A model generated the notes under the pieces. The model was not told the DNA's origin. It ran no database searches and saw only the letters and a list, made by a program, of their open reading frames with translations. A DNA stretch of 64,000 bases from Streptomyces sp. SKN60 (GTDB lineage: Bacteria; Actinomycetota; Actinomycetes; Streptomycetales; Streptomycetaceae): assembly GCF_026236535.1 (NCBI RefSeq), contig NZ_JAHTMW010000005.1, positions 124,001-188,000 of the forward strand. The letters run 5' to 3'. Positions 32,738-41,378 of the stretch are shown here, one piece after another. The position numbers and the translations under genes were made by a program. The number at the start of each line of letters is the position of its first letter. The stretch's first letter is position 1.

Positions 32738-33870
32738 TGGAGCTCACCTACTCGGAGGCGGAGGATGAGTTCCGGGCGGGGCTCAGGGAGTGGCTCGCCG
32801 CCGAGCTGCCGAAGCTGCCGGCGAAGCCCGATCCGCTCGACTGGCCCGGCCGCCGCGCCTACGACTGCGGCTGGCAGCGCCGGCTGTACGACGCCGGGTA
32901 CGGGCACGTGCACTGGGACGCCTCCCCGACCCAGCGGCTGATCTTCCTGGAGGAGACCGAACGGGCCGGGGCCCCCTACGTCGGCGCCAACTTCGTCGGC
33001 CTCCTCCACGCGGGACCGACCATCGCCGCCGAGGGCACGGCCGAGCAGCGGGCCCGCTGGCTGGAGCCGGTGCTGCGCGGCGACGAGGTGTGGTGCCAGG
33101 GCTTCAGCGAGCCCGAGGCCGGCTCCGACCTGGCCGCGCTGCGGACCAGGGCCGTACGGGACGGGGACGCGTACGTCGTCACCGGGCAGAAGATCTGGAC
33201 CTCGCACGCCGAGGCCGCCGACTGGTGCGAACTCCTCGTACGGACCGACCCCGAGGCCCCGAAACACCGCGGGATCAGCTGGCTCGCGATGCCGATGGAC
33301 GCCCCCGGGATCACCGTACGGCCGCTGCGCACCCTCGCCGGGTCCACCGAGTTCGCCGAGATGTTCCTCGACGAGGTGCGGGTGCCGGTGGCGAACCGGG
33401 TGGGGGAGGAGAACGACGGCTGGCGGGTCACCATGGTGACGCTCTCCTTCGAGCGCGGCACCGCCTTCGTCGGCGAGGTCGTCGCCTGCCGCCGCGTCCT
33501 CGGCGAACTCGCCCGCGAGGCCCGGAAGAACGGACGCTGGGACGACCCGGTCCTGCGCCGCCGGCTCGGCAGGCTCGGCGCCGAGTTCCAGGCCCTGTGG
33601 CGGCTCACGCAGTGGAACGTCAGCGAGGCCCAGGCCACCGGCGGCGTCCCCGGTGTCGGCGGCTCCGTCTTCAAGCTGCGCTACTCGCACGCCCGTCAGG
33701 AGCTGTACGACACGGCCGCCGCCGTCCTCGGACCCGACGCGCTCGACCTCGGGCGCGACTGGAACCTGGACCGGCTGTCCTCGCTGTCGTACACGATCGC
33801 CGCGGGCACCTCCCAGATCCAGCGGAACATCGTCGCCGAGCGCATCCTCGGCCTGCCGAAGGGCCGGTGA
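32737..33870 (+). CDS. Acyl-CoA dehydrogenase (first of a pair)
   Basis: A 377-residue FAD-dependent dehydrogenase that would introduce a double bond alpha-beta to the CoA thioester. Motifs: WCQGFSEPEAGSDLAALRTR (FAD and substrate loop) near residue 125, YVVTGQKIWTSHAEAADWCE, SLSYTIAAGTSQIQRNIVAE at the end. It starts at the ATG overlapping the amidohydrolase stop and ends in a GTGA overlap with the second dehydrogenase. Tight coupling and pairing suggest an alpha2-beta2 heterotetrameric enzyme, as in steroid side-chain degradation. Confidence 0.9.
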   Translation: MELTYSEAEDEFRAGLREWLAAELPKLPAKPDPLDWPGRRAYDCGWQRRLYDAGYGHVHWDASPTQRLIFLEETERAGAPYVGANFVGLLHAGPTIAAEGTAEQRARWLEPVLRGDEVWCQGFSEPEAGSDLAALRTRAVRDGDAYVVTGQKIWTSHAEAADWCELLVRTDPEAPKHRGISWLAMPMDAPGITVRPLRTLAGSTEFAEMFLDEVRVPVANRVGEENDGWRVTMVTLSFERGTAFVGEVVACRRVLGELAREARKNGRWDDPVLRRRLGRLGAEFQALWRLTQWNVSEAQATGGVPGVGGSVFKLRYSHARQELYDTAAAVLGPDALDLGRDWNLDRLSSLSYTIAAGTSQIQRNIVAERILGLPKGR

Positions 33871-34754
33871 CCGACACCGTGGACTTCCGACTGACCGAGG
33901 ACCAGCTGGCGCTCCAGCGGGGGGTACGGGAGCTGCTCGCCGCCCGCTTCGGGCGGGAGGCCCTCCGCGCGGCCGTGGACGCGGGCGGGGCGCTCGACCG
34001 CGCGCTGTGGCGGGAGCTCGGCGCGGCCGGGTTCTTCGCGCTGCGGCTGCCGGAGGCAGCGGGCGGGGTCGGGCTCGGACTGCCCGAGGCGGTGCTCCTC
34101 TTCGAGGAGGCCGGGCGGGCGCTGCTGCCCGGGCCGCTGATCGCCACGCACCTGGCGGCGGGCGAGGTGCCGGGGGCCGCGGAGGGGGAGCTCGTGGTGA
34201 CGAGCGTGGACGGTGGGAGCGCGGTGGTGGAATGGCTGGACGCGGCGGACGTGGTGCTGGGTCCGGCCGAGGGCGCCGTCCCGATCCGGTCGGTCGATCC
34301 GTTGACGCCGCTGCACCGGGTGCCCGCGGGGACCATTGGCGTGCTGGACGCGGACCTGGTCTCCCTGCTCACCGCCGCCGAGCAGCTCGGCAGCGCCGCC
34401 CGCAGCACCGAACTGGCCGTCGCCCACGCCCGTACCCGCGAACAGTTCGGACAGCCCGTGGGCGGATTCCAAGCCGTGAAACACCTGTGCGCCGGAATGC
34501 TCGTACGGACCGAGCTCGCCCGCGCCGCCGTCTACGCCGCCGCCGTCACCGCCGACCCCGCCGAGATCGCCGGGGCCCGGCTGCTCGCCGACGAGGCCGC
34601 CGTGGCCGGCGCCCGCGACTGCCTCCAGGTGCACGGCGGAATGGGCTTCACCTGGGAGGCCGATGTGCATCTGCATCTGAAACGGGCCTGGGTACGGGCC
34701 GAACGCGGCCTCGGCGGGGCGGCGGCCGAGGAGCTGGTCGCGGCCCGGTTGTAG
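33867..34754 (+). CDS. Acyl-CoA dehydrogenase (short second partner)
   Basis: A 295-residue, shorter relative of the dehydrogenase before it, with LALQRGVRELLAARFGREAL, LFEEAGRALLPGPL, RTREQFGQPVGGFQAVKHLC and QVHGGMGFTWEADVHLHLKR. The middle beta domain is reduced compared with full ACADs (about 380 residues), which fits the non-identical partner of a heteromeric ACAD. GTG 33867 overlaps the previous stop by four bases. Last gene of the operon. Confidence 0.85.
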   Translation: MTDTVDFRLTEDQLALQRGVRELLAARFGREALRAAVDAGGALDRALWRELGAAGFFALRLPEAAGGVGLGLPEAVLLFEEAGRALLPGPLIATHLAAGEVPGAAEGELVVTSVDGGSAVVEWLDAADVVLGPAEGAVPIRSVDPLTPLHRVPAGTIGVLDADLVSLLTAAEQLGSAARSTELAVAHARTREQFGQPVGGFQAVKHLCAGMLVRTELARAAVYAAAVTADPAEIAGARLLADEAAVAGARDCLQVHGGMGFTWEADVHLHLKRAWVRAERGLGGAAAEELVAARL

Positions 34755-35135
34755 GGGTGCGCTCTCGGTGCCGCGTCGTGCCCGTCGGGTCACACAGCGT
34801 CGATACCGTGTTGTGTCCTTCGCGGGGGTCGTCACGCGCCGGAGTCGGCGGTCCGCTCCGGTACGCTCCGTGGGATGCGAGTGCTTGTGGGCCCGGACCG
34901 CGCCGGTGCCGCCGATGCGGTGGCTCCGCGGCCGGGAATGCCCGCCGCTCGGACAGGCCGGCGCGCCCCGCGTTCGACTCCTCGGGGCGTGCGTCGCACA
35001 GTATGGACCATGCGTACTCCTTCGCGCTGGAATATGCCCGAAGCGCTTGTTGCCGTGACTGTACGTCAACCATGCTGTCCCACAAGGGAATCACGTTCCG
35101 TAAAGGTGTGTCCGCCGGTTCGGATGGTGTGAACG
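34755..35135. other. 381-bp gap between ACAD operon and HATPase gene
   Basis: No convincing gene: an 85-codon ORF starting at 34875 has no family features and poor codon bias. It contains the hairpin at 34961-34992 and a less GC-rich stretch near 35040-35110 that probably holds the promoter of the next gene. Confidence 0.55.
34961..34992 (+). terminator. Possible terminator hairpin
   Basis: GCGCGCCCCG and CGGGGCGTGC pair over 10 bp (one G-U) with a 12-nt loop, about 200 bp downstream of the ACAD operon. The loop CGTTCGACTCCT looks tRNA-T-loop-like, but no tRNA surrounds it. Confidence 0.35.
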
Positions 35136-35570
35136 GTGCAGGTGCTTCAGGTGCAGTTGGAGGTCGGGCCCGACCCGGCGGAGGTGGGGCGCGCCAGGCG
35201 TTGGGCGCGTTCGCGAATGGCCGGGTCCGGCATAGGGGAGGACGAGCCGCTGGCGGAGACGCTGGTGCTGCTCATCTCCGAGCTCGTGACCAACGCCGTG
35301 GTCCACACGGGGTGTCCGGCGGTGCTCCGGATGCTGTTCGGCGGGGGCGGGGTGCGGGTCGAGGTCGCCGACACGAGCGACCGGCCGCCGCGGCCCCGGC
35401 ACGCGGAGGGCGAGGACACCAACGGGCGCGGCCTGGAGTTGGTGGACGGGCTCGCCGACCGGTGGGGCTGGCAGCGCGAGGGCGCGGGCAAGAGCATCTG
35501 GTGCGAGGTGGACCGGGCACCGGCGGGGGAGTCCGTCGCGGCGGTGTCACCCTCACGGGTGCGCTGTTGA
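35136..35570 (+). CDS. HATPase-fold anti-sigma-type ATP-binding protein
   Basis: A 144-residue single-domain GHKL ATPase of the RsbW/HATPase_c_2 type common in Streptomyces: LAETLVLLISELVTNAVVHT (N box with Glu and Asn) near residue 50, VRVEVADTSDRPP (G1), TNGRGLELVDGLADRWGW (G2). These proteins bind sigma factors or STAS antagonists, or regulate regulators by phosphorylation. GTG 35136, weak ribosome site. Orphan; the nearest STAS protein is encoded at 29180. Confidence 0.82.
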   Translation: MQVLQVQLEVGPDPAEVGRARRWARSRMAGSGIGEDEPLAETLVLLISELVTNAVVHTGCPAVLRMLFGGGGVRVEVADTSDRPPRPRHAEGEDTNGRGLELVDGLADRWGWQREGAGKSIWCEVDRAPAGESVAAVSPSRVRC

Positions 35571-35741
35571 CGGTTCGTGGTGAATTGATCACCCTTGGGT
35601 GAGCGATTCGTTCTGCGAGGGGAGTCGAGGGGCCGCGCCATGCCCCTCGGCGTGCGCGGGTCGTGACGGGTGGCGGCGATCGTGCCGTGCTCGGGGCGCG
35701 CGCGAGTGTGCCGCCACCCGCGATCTCCTCGCTTCCGGTTT

Positions 35742-36668
35742 CTAAAAAACGGCCACCGGTGCCACCGGTGTGCCCGTGCCGCCGACGAAGGGCTCGGGCA
35801 TCGCGGAGAGCAGGAACGCGTAACGCCGCTCCTGTGCACAGGCTGTGGACAACTCCTCAAGATTCCAGTTCTGGCCCTGCAGCATGCCCATCTCGACCAG
35901 ATCGAGGGCGTGGACGGGCATCCACAGGTTCTCGATCTCCGGCGGGAAGATCTCGAAGGTGAGCGTGTCGTCGGCGACCGCCGCCACGTCCCGGGCGTGG
36001 AACCACTCGGGCGTACGGACGGACAGGCCGGGCGACGGGAAGGCGTAGCCGTGCTTGTCGCCGGCCAGATACACCTGCATCTGCCCGGTGCGTACGAGCA
36101 CGACGTCCCCGGACCGTACGGTCACCCCGCCGAACTCGGCGGCCTCGTCGAGGTCCTCGGGCGTCACCGCGTGGTCCCCGGGCAGCCGGTCCACCCCCTT
36201 GGCCGCCGCCACGTCGAGCAGCACCCCGCGGCTCACGACGTGCCGGGCGGTGTGGATGCCGCTGAACTCGGAGCGCCCGTGCGCGGTGACGGTGGCGGCA
36301 GGGCGCCCGTTGTAGATCCGGCCCGAGTGGGAGGCGTGCGTGAGGGCGTCCCAGTGGGTGCCGGCCTGCAGGCCCATGGTCACCGCGTCGTCGCTGGTGG
36401 CGACCGTGCCGGGGCCGAAGAGCTCCTGGTTGATCTGCACCATGACGTGCAGCGGGTTGACCCGGCCGGCGATCATGTCGGTCTGCACGCCGTCCTGCTT
36501 GAGGTCGACGGCGAGCGGGACGCGGCGGCCGGTCCGGACGGTCGCGGCGGCCGCGCGCACGACGTCGTCGGTGATCAGGTTGAGGGTGCCGATCTCGTCG
36601 TCGCGCCCCCAACGCCCCCAGTTGTTCACGCGTTTGGCGATCTCGTGGAACTCGACGGGAAGTGACAT
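35742..36668 (-). CDS. Cyclase-family hydrolase (kynurenine-formamidase-like)
   Basis: A 308-residue metal-dependent hydrolase of the cyclase family. The metal signature is in MGLQAGTHWDALTHASHSGR near residue 108; further family features are VLVRTGQMQ and PEWFHARDVAAVADDTLTFE. Family members hydrolyse amide or ester bonds or act in ring cleavage. ATG 36668 has AGGCC upstream and a degenerate operator 31 bp before it. Divergent from the SDR gene, so both probably belong to the same catabolic regulon. Confidence 0.85.
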   Translation of the reverse strand: MSLPVEFHEIAKRVNNWGRWGRDDEIGTLNLITDDVVRAAAATVRTGRRVPLAVDLKQDGVQTDMIAGRVNPLHVMVQINQELFGPGTVATSDDAVTMGLQAGTHWDALTHASHSGRIYNGRPAATVTAHGRSEFSGIHTARHVVSRGVLLDVAAAKGVDRLPGDHAVTPEDLDEAAEFGGVTVRSGDVVLVRTGQMQVYLAGDKHGYAFPSPGLSVRTPEWFHARDVAAVADDTLTFEIFPPEIENLWMPVHALDLVEMGMLQGQNWNLEELSTACAQERRYAFLLSAMPEPFVGGTGTPVAPVAVF

Positions 36669-36698
36669 CGGGGCCTCCGAGGTCTTGTTCTCCGGTAT

Positions 36699-36713
36699 CT
36701 GACGGGTCGTAGA
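36699..36713. promoter_or_regulatory. Degenerate CTGAC-N5 operator (cyclase side)
   Basis: TCTGAC-GGGTC-GTAGA: the left arm is perfect and followed by the same GGGTC spacer as the site at 31506, the right arm is degenerate. 31 bp upstream of the cyclase ATG. Confidence 0.5.
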
Positions 36714-36732
36714 ATCCCGCTGACGAATGAAT

Positions 36733-36747
36733 CTAACGGACCGTCAG
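36733..36747. promoter_or_regulatory. CTGAC-N5-GTCAG operator (SDR side)
   Basis: CTAAC-GGACC-GTCAG, one mismatch in the left arm, 23 bp upstream of the SDR start. The spacer and right arm match the perfect site at 44457. Confidence 0.6.
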
Positions 36748-36769
36748 AAACCGCGGGAAGGGGCCGGGC

Positions 36770-37684
36770 GTGGGGAACTTCTTGGCAGGGAAGGTCGTCG
36801 CCGTCACGGGCGCGGGGCGGGGGATCGGCCGTGCGGTCGCCCTCGCCTGCGCCGCCGAGGGCGCGAAGGTCGTCGTCAACGACTACGGGGTCTCCATCGA
36901 GGGCGGCGAGCCGACGAGCGCGGTCGCCGAGGCGGTGGTGAAGGAGATCGAGGCGGCGGGCGGCGCGGCGGTGGCCGTCGCCGACGACATCTCGACGATG
37001 GCGGGCGGGCAGCGCCTGGTGGACGTGGCGCTCGCCGAGTACGGGCGGATCGACGGGGTGGTGTGCGTGGCCGGCATCCTGCGCGAGCGGATGCTCTTCA
37101 ACATGTCCGAGGAGGAGTGGGATCCGGTCCTGGCCACCCACCTCAAGGGCACCTTCACCGTCTTCCGGGCCGCCTCCGCCGTGATGCGCCGCCAGGGGTC
37201 CGGCACCCTCATCGGCTTCACCAGCGGCAACCACGCGGGGTCGGTGGCCCAGGCCAACTACTCCGCCGCCAAGGGCGGCATCATCTCGCTCGTGCGGAGT
37301 GCCGCCCTCGGCCTGCACAAGTACGGCGTCACGGCCAACGCCGTCGCCCCGGTCGCCCGCACCCGCATGTCCGCCAACGTGCCCATGGAGCTCAAGGAGA
37401 TCGGTGAACCCGAGGACGTCGCCGCCCTCGTCGTCTACCTCCTGTCCGACCGCGCCAAGGCCGAGCGCATCACCGGCCAGGTCTACACGATCGCCGGCCC
37501 CAAGATCGCCGTCTGGTCCCAACCCCGCGAACTCCGCGCCGCCTACGCCGAGTCCGGCGCCTGGACCCCGGACCGCATAGCCGACTTCCTCCCGGGCACG
37601 GTCGGCATCGACCCCATGCCGATGCTCCAGCAACTGGAGGAAATGGCCCGCGCGGCGGCCCGGGGCTCGCGCCCGAACGCGTAG
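36770..37684 (+). CDS. SDR-family NAD(P)-dependent oxidoreductase
   Basis: A 304-residue short-chain dehydrogenase. The nucleotide site TGAGRGIGRAVALA is near residue 13, the catalytic Tyr-x3-Lys in NYSAAKGGIISL near 165, with the catalytic Ser in FTSGNHAGS. It is longer than classical SDRs and keeps the C-terminal extension seen in MaoC-less 3-hydroxyacyl-CoA dehydrogenase relatives (hydroxysteroid DH type 4-like). Likely oxidises a 3-hydroxyacyl intermediate. GTG 36770 follows GGAAGGGG. Divergent from the cyclase, with shared operators between. Confidence 0.87.
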   Translation: MGNFLAGKVVAVTGAGRGIGRAVALACAAEGAKVVVNDYGVSIEGGEPTSAVAEAVVKEIEAAGGAAVAVADDISTMAGGQRLVDVALAEYGRIDGVVCVAGILRERMLFNMSEEEWDPVLATHLKGTFTVFRAASAVMRRQGSGTLIGFTSGNHAGSVAQANYSAAKGGIISLVRSAALGLHKYGVTANAVAPVARTRMSANVPMELKEIGEPEDVAALVVYLLSDRAKAERITGQVYTIAGPKIAVWSQPRELRAAYAESGAWTPDRIADFLPGTVGIDPMPMLQQLEEMARAAARGSRPNA

Positions 37685-37926
37685 GGGGTGGGGCGTGCCG
37701 TGGGCCGGCCCCGCGCCGCCGGGCCCGGCGGGCGGCTGCCCTGACCCGCGTCAGCCGGGCCCGAGCGGGCCCCGGGCTGTGCCCGGTTCGCCCGGGGTGC
37801 CCGCGGACCGGGGCTGCGCCGCAGGTCCCGCCGGGCCCGCAGGGCTCGGCAGTCTCGTCAGAGTTTCGGGAAGGGGTGGGGTGGGGGAAATCCCCAGGCC
37901 CCGCCCACGACGGAGGTGCATGCAGC

Positions 37927-38976
37927 ATGAGAGGCGTCGTGTTCGACGGCAAGGAGGTCCGGGTCGTCGACGACCTGGAGGTGCGCGAGCCCGGGCCCGG
38001 CGAGGTGCTCGTCGGCATCAGGGCCGCGGGGCTGTGTCACAGCGATCTGTCCGTCGTGGACGGGACGATCCCGTTCCCCGCGCCCGTCGTCCTCGGACAC
38101 GAGGGCGCCGGGGTCGTCGAGGCCGTCGGGCCCGGCGTCACGCACGTCGCGCCCGGCGACCACGTCGCGCTGTCCACGCTCGCGAACTGCGGCGCCTGCG
38201 CCGACTGCGACCGGGGCCGGCCCACCATGTGCCGCAAGGCCATCGGCAGGCCCGGCCGGCCGTTCTCGCGCGCCGGGGCGCCGGTGTTCCAGTTCGCGTC
38301 CAACTCCTCCTTCGCCGAGCGGACCGTCGTCAAGGCCGTCCAGGCGGTGAAGATCCCGGAGGACATCCCGCTCACCTCCGCCGCCCTCATGGGCTGCGGC
38401 GTCCTGACCGGCGTCGGCGCGGTCCTCAACCGCGCCAAGGTCGCCCACGGCGAGACCGTCGTCGTCATCGGCACCGGCGGCATCGGCCTCAACGTGATCC
38501 AGGGCGCGCGGATCGCCGGCGCACCCACGATCGTCGCCGTCGACACCAACCCGGCCAAGGAGGACGCGGCCCGCCTCTTCGGCGCCACGCACTTCCTGAC
38601 GTCCACGGACGCCGTACGGGACGTGCTGCCCACCGGCGCCGACCACGTCTTCGAGTGCGTCGGCCACACCGGACTCGTCCGCACCGCGATCGACCTGCTC
38701 GACCGGCACGGCCAGGCCATCCTGCTCGGGATGACCGCGCCGACCGCCGAGGCGAGCTTCCCGCCCGCCGCGATGTTCCTGGACAAGTCGATCCTCGGCT
38801 GCCGCTACGGCTCCTCGCGCCCGCAGAAGGACATCGCGCTGTACGCGGAGCTGTACCGCTCGGGCCGCCTCCTGCTCGACGAACTGGTCACCGCCACCTA
38901 CCCGGTGGAGGAGTTCGCGCGGGCCGTGGAGGACGCGGAGCAGGGGAAGGTGGCGAGGGGCGTGCTCACGTTCTGA
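37927..38976 (+). CDS. Zinc-dependent alcohol dehydrogenase
   Basis: A 349-residue medium-chain dehydrogenase. Catalytic zinc ligands are in GLCHSD (Cys) and LGHEGAGVV (His-Glu) near residues 37 and 58; the structural zinc lobe is NCGACADCDRGRPTMC with four Cys near 90; the Rossmann motif GTGGIGLNVIQGA is near 180. It oxidises an alcohol with NAD(P). ATG 37927 has GGAGG 12 nt upstream, a long spacing. A half-site GTCAGA lies at 37857-37862 but no full operator, so membership in the neighbouring regulon is uncertain. It converges on the AraC gene with an 11-bp overlap. Confidence 0.9.
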   Translation: MRGVVFDGKEVRVVDDLEVREPGPGEVLVGIRAAGLCHSDLSVVDGTIPFPAPVVLGHEGAGVVEAVGPGVTHVAPGDHVALSTLANCGACADCDRGRPTMCRKAIGRPGRPFSRAGAPVFQFASNSSFAERTVVKAVQAVKIPEDIPLTSAALMGCGVLTGVGAVLNRAKVAHGETVVVIGTGGIGLNVIQGARIAGAPTIVAVDTNPAKEDAARLFGATHFLTSTDAVRDVLPTGADHVFECVGHTGLVRTAIDLLDRHGQAILLGMTAPTAEASFPPAAMFLDKSILGCRYGSSRPQKDIALYAELYRSGRLLLDELVTATYPVEEFARAVEDAEQGKVARGVLTF

Positions 38977-39967
38977 CACCCGTTGCCGGCGCACCCGCCG
39001 CCGTCGCCGTACGGAAGGTGCGCCGGTACGCCGTCGGCGTGACCCCGATCGCCGCCTGGAGGTGCGTCCGCAGCGACTGGGCGGTGCCGAAGCCGGCGTC
39101 GCGGGCGATCTGGTCGACCGGCAGGTCCGTGGACTCGAGCAGGTGCCGGGCGCGCTCCACCCGCTGCTGGGTGAGCCACTGGCCGGGGCTGACGCCGACC
39201 TCGTCGCGGAACCGGCGGGTGAAGGTCCGTACGCTCATCGACTCCCGTACGGCCAGGTCGCGCAGCTGGATCGGCTCGTGGAGGTGGGCGAGCGCCCAGG
39301 CCCGGGCGGCGGTCGTGGTCGAGCTCCCCGGCTCGGGCACGGGCCGCGCGATGTACTGCGCCTGCCCGCCGTCCCGGTGCGGCGGCACCACCGTGCGCCG
39401 GGCCACCTCGTTGGCGACGGCCGTGCCGTGGTCGCGGCGCACGATGTGCAGGCACAGGTCGATCCCGGCGGCCACCCCGGCCGAGGTCAGCACGTCCCCG
39501 TCGTCCACGAACAGCACGTCCGCGTCGACCCGCACCTTTGGGAAGACCCGCTGGAAGTGCTCGGCGGAGGCCCAGTGCGTGGTCGCCGGGCGCCCGTCGA
39601 GGAACCCGGCCGCGGCCAGCACGTACCCGCCGGTGCAGATGGAGACCAGCCGCGTGCCGGGCCGGATCCGTGCGAGCGCGGCGGCCAGCTCCTCGGTCAG
39701 CCGCCCCTCCTCGTACACCGGCCCCAGCTCGTACGAGGCGGGCACGACCACCGTGTCGGCGGTGGCGAGCGCCTCCGGGCCGTGCTCGACGTGGATGGCG
39801 AAGTCGGCGTCCGTCTGGACCGGGCCGGGGACCGGGGCGCAGGTCACGATCTCGTACAGCGGCCGGCCCGCCGGGTCCTTGGCGCGGCCGAAGATCCGGT
39901 GCGGGATGCCCAGTTCGAAGGGGAGCAGCCCGGGCAGGGCGAGGACGGCGACGCGGTGCGCCCGCAT
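38966..39967 (-). CDS. GlxA/FtrA-type AraC-family regulator
   Basis: A 333-residue regulator with an N-terminal DJ-1/PfpI domain (VAVLALPGLLPFELGIPHRI; nucleophile region SICTGGYVLAAAG with Cys) and a C-terminal AraC double helix-turn-helix (QLRDLAVRESMSVRTFTRRF, VDQIARDAGFGTAQSLRTHL). ATG 39967 has GGGAG 6 nt upstream. Divergent from an MFS transporter, with a perfect 16-bp palindrome between the two, so it likely controls that transporter. Confidence 0.9.
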   Translation of the reverse strand: MRAHRVAVLALPGLLPFELGIPHRIFGRAKDPAGRPLYEIVTCAPVPGPVQTDADFAIHVEHGPEALATADTVVVPASYELGPVYEEGRLTEELAAALARIRPGTRLVSICTGGYVLAAAGFLDGRPATTHWASAEHFQRVFPKVRVDADVLFVDDGDVLTSAGVAAGIDLCLHIVRRDHGTAVANEVARRTVVPPHRDGGQAQYIARPVPEPGSSTTTAARAWALAHLHEPIQLRDLAVRESMSVRTFTRRFRDEVGVSPGQWLTQQRVERARHLLESTDLPVDQIARDAGFGTAQSLRTHLQAAIGVTPTAYRRTFRTATAAGAPATGVRT

Positions 39968-40004
39968 GCTGGACTCCCTTCGGAAAGCGGTTGCGTAAAG
40001 CAGT

Positions 40005-40020
40005 GGTGGTCCAGACCACC
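40005..40020. promoter_or_regulatory. Palindrome between AraC and MFS genes
   Basis: GGTGGTC-CA-GACCACC has perfect 7-bp arms, centred in the 67-bp gap of the divergent pair. It is the best candidate operator for the AraC-family protein or a second regulator. Confidence 0.5.
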
Positions 40021-40034
40021 TTGCTGGTACGTGT

Positions 40035-41303
40035 GTGTCCGTGACGGACAACACGTACAAGTCTGAGGCCGCCGAGCAGATTCCCGAGCGGATTCCCGAA
40101 CGGATATCCGCGCCGCCCGCGCTCTGGAACCGCAACTTCCGGCTCTTTTTCGTCGCCCGCGCCGTCGCCGTCCTCGGCGAGGGCATGGTCCCGGTCGCCT
40201 TCGCGGCCGGCCTCATCGGCGCCGGCCACTCCGGCTCCTCCGTCGGCTACGCGCTCGGCCTGTGGACGGCGGCCTTCGCCGTCTTCGTGCTGTTCGGCGG
40301 GGTCCTCGCGGACCGTTTCACCGCCCGCCGGATGATGATCGTCGCCGATCTGCTGCGCCTCCCCGGGGCGCTGCTCCTCGCGATCGCCTTCGCGCTCGGC
40401 AGTCCGCCGCTGTGGGCGGTGTACGTGCTGTCCGCCGTCGCCGGCGTCGGCGCCGCGCTGTTTCAGCCGGGCGTCGCGTCGACCATTCCGCGCATCGCGC
40501 CCGACGTGCAGCGGGCCAACGCCGTGCTGCGGGTCGTCGAGGCGCTGATGACCATGGCGGGCCCGGCCCTCGCCGGTCTGCTGGTCGCGCTCTGGAACGC
40601 GGGCGCCGCCTTCGCCGTCAACGCCTCCACCTTCGCCGTCAGCGCCGTCTGCTTCGCCCTGCTGCGCGTGGCCCCGGTGCCGTCCGACGACGCCCCGCGC
40701 GGCTCGCTGCTCGCCGAAATGGCTCTGGGATGGCGGGAGTTCCGGGCCCGCAGCTGGCTGTGGGGGGTCATCGCGATCTGGACGGTGTACGGCCTGACGG
40801 TCGCCGGGCCGATGGTCCCGCTCACCGCGAGCCTGATCACCGAGGAGTACGGCTCGGCCACGTACGGCGTGCTGATGGCCGTCAACGGCGCGGGCAGCGC
40901 CGTCGGCGGCCTCCTCGCGCTCCGGCTGCGCCCGGTGCGCCCGCTCGCCGCCGGCGCGGTGGCGCTGCTCGGCCTGCCGGTGAACCTGCTGCTGCTCGGG
41001 ACCGGGGCGCCGGTGCCGCTGCTGCACACAGGCGCGTTCCTGGCGGGGGCGGCCTTCGCGTTCTGGCTGGTGATGTGGTCGACGTCGGTGCAGACGCACG
41101 TCCCGCAGGACGCGCTGAACCGGATGCACGCGTACGACGTGGCCGGATCGCTGCTGATGATGGGCGTGGGGCGGGCGCTTTCGGGCCCGGTGGCGGTGGT
41201 GGTCGGGGCGGAGCGGGTGCTGCTCGTGGGGGCGGGGATCGCGGTGCTTGTGGTGGGGGCGTTGCTGGTGGTGCGCCCGATCAGGACGCTGCCGCGCATC
41301 TGA
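40035..41303 (+). CDS. MFS transporter
   Basis: A 422-residue major facilitator with about 12 helices, of the MFS_3/enterobactin-exporter-like group: FRLFFVARAVAVLGEGMVPV (helix 1), the loop 2-3 signature GGVLADRFTARRMMIVADLL, and later GVLMAVNGAGSAVGGLLALR. Exports a small molecule; the substrate is unknown. GTG 40035 or 40041. Divergent from the AraC/GlxA regulator. Confidence 0.87.
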   Translation: MSVTDNTYKSEAAEQIPERIPERISAPPALWNRNFRLFFVARAVAVLGEGMVPVAFAAGLIGAGHSGSSVGYALGLWTAAFAVFVLFGGVLADRFTARRMMIVADLLRLPGALLLAIAFALGSPPLWAVYVLSAVAGVGAALFQPGVASTIPRIAPDVQRANAVLRVVEALMTMAGPALAGLLVALWNAGAAFAVNASTFAVSAVCFALLRVAPVPSDDAPRGSLLAEMALGWREFRARSWLWGVIAIWTVYGLTVAGPMVPLTASLITEEYGSATYGVLMAVNGAGSAVGGLLALRLRPVRPLAAGAVALLGLPVNLLLLGTGAPVPLLHTGAFLAGAAFAFWLVMWSTSVQTHVPQDALNRMHAYDVAGSLLMMGVGRALSGPVAVVVGAERVLLVGAGIAVLVVGALLVVRPIRTLPRI

Positions 41304-41378
41304 CCCGGCCAAGGGGCGTGGCCCGATCCTTTGGAAAGCTGTCATTCGGGCCAATGGTGAGTGTGCGGCCGGCTCGGG

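Noticed and set aside
34961..34992. T-loop-like GTTCGACTCC suggesting a tRNA
   Set aside because: The arm is 10 bp rather than 5, and no acceptor, D or anticodon arms surround it.
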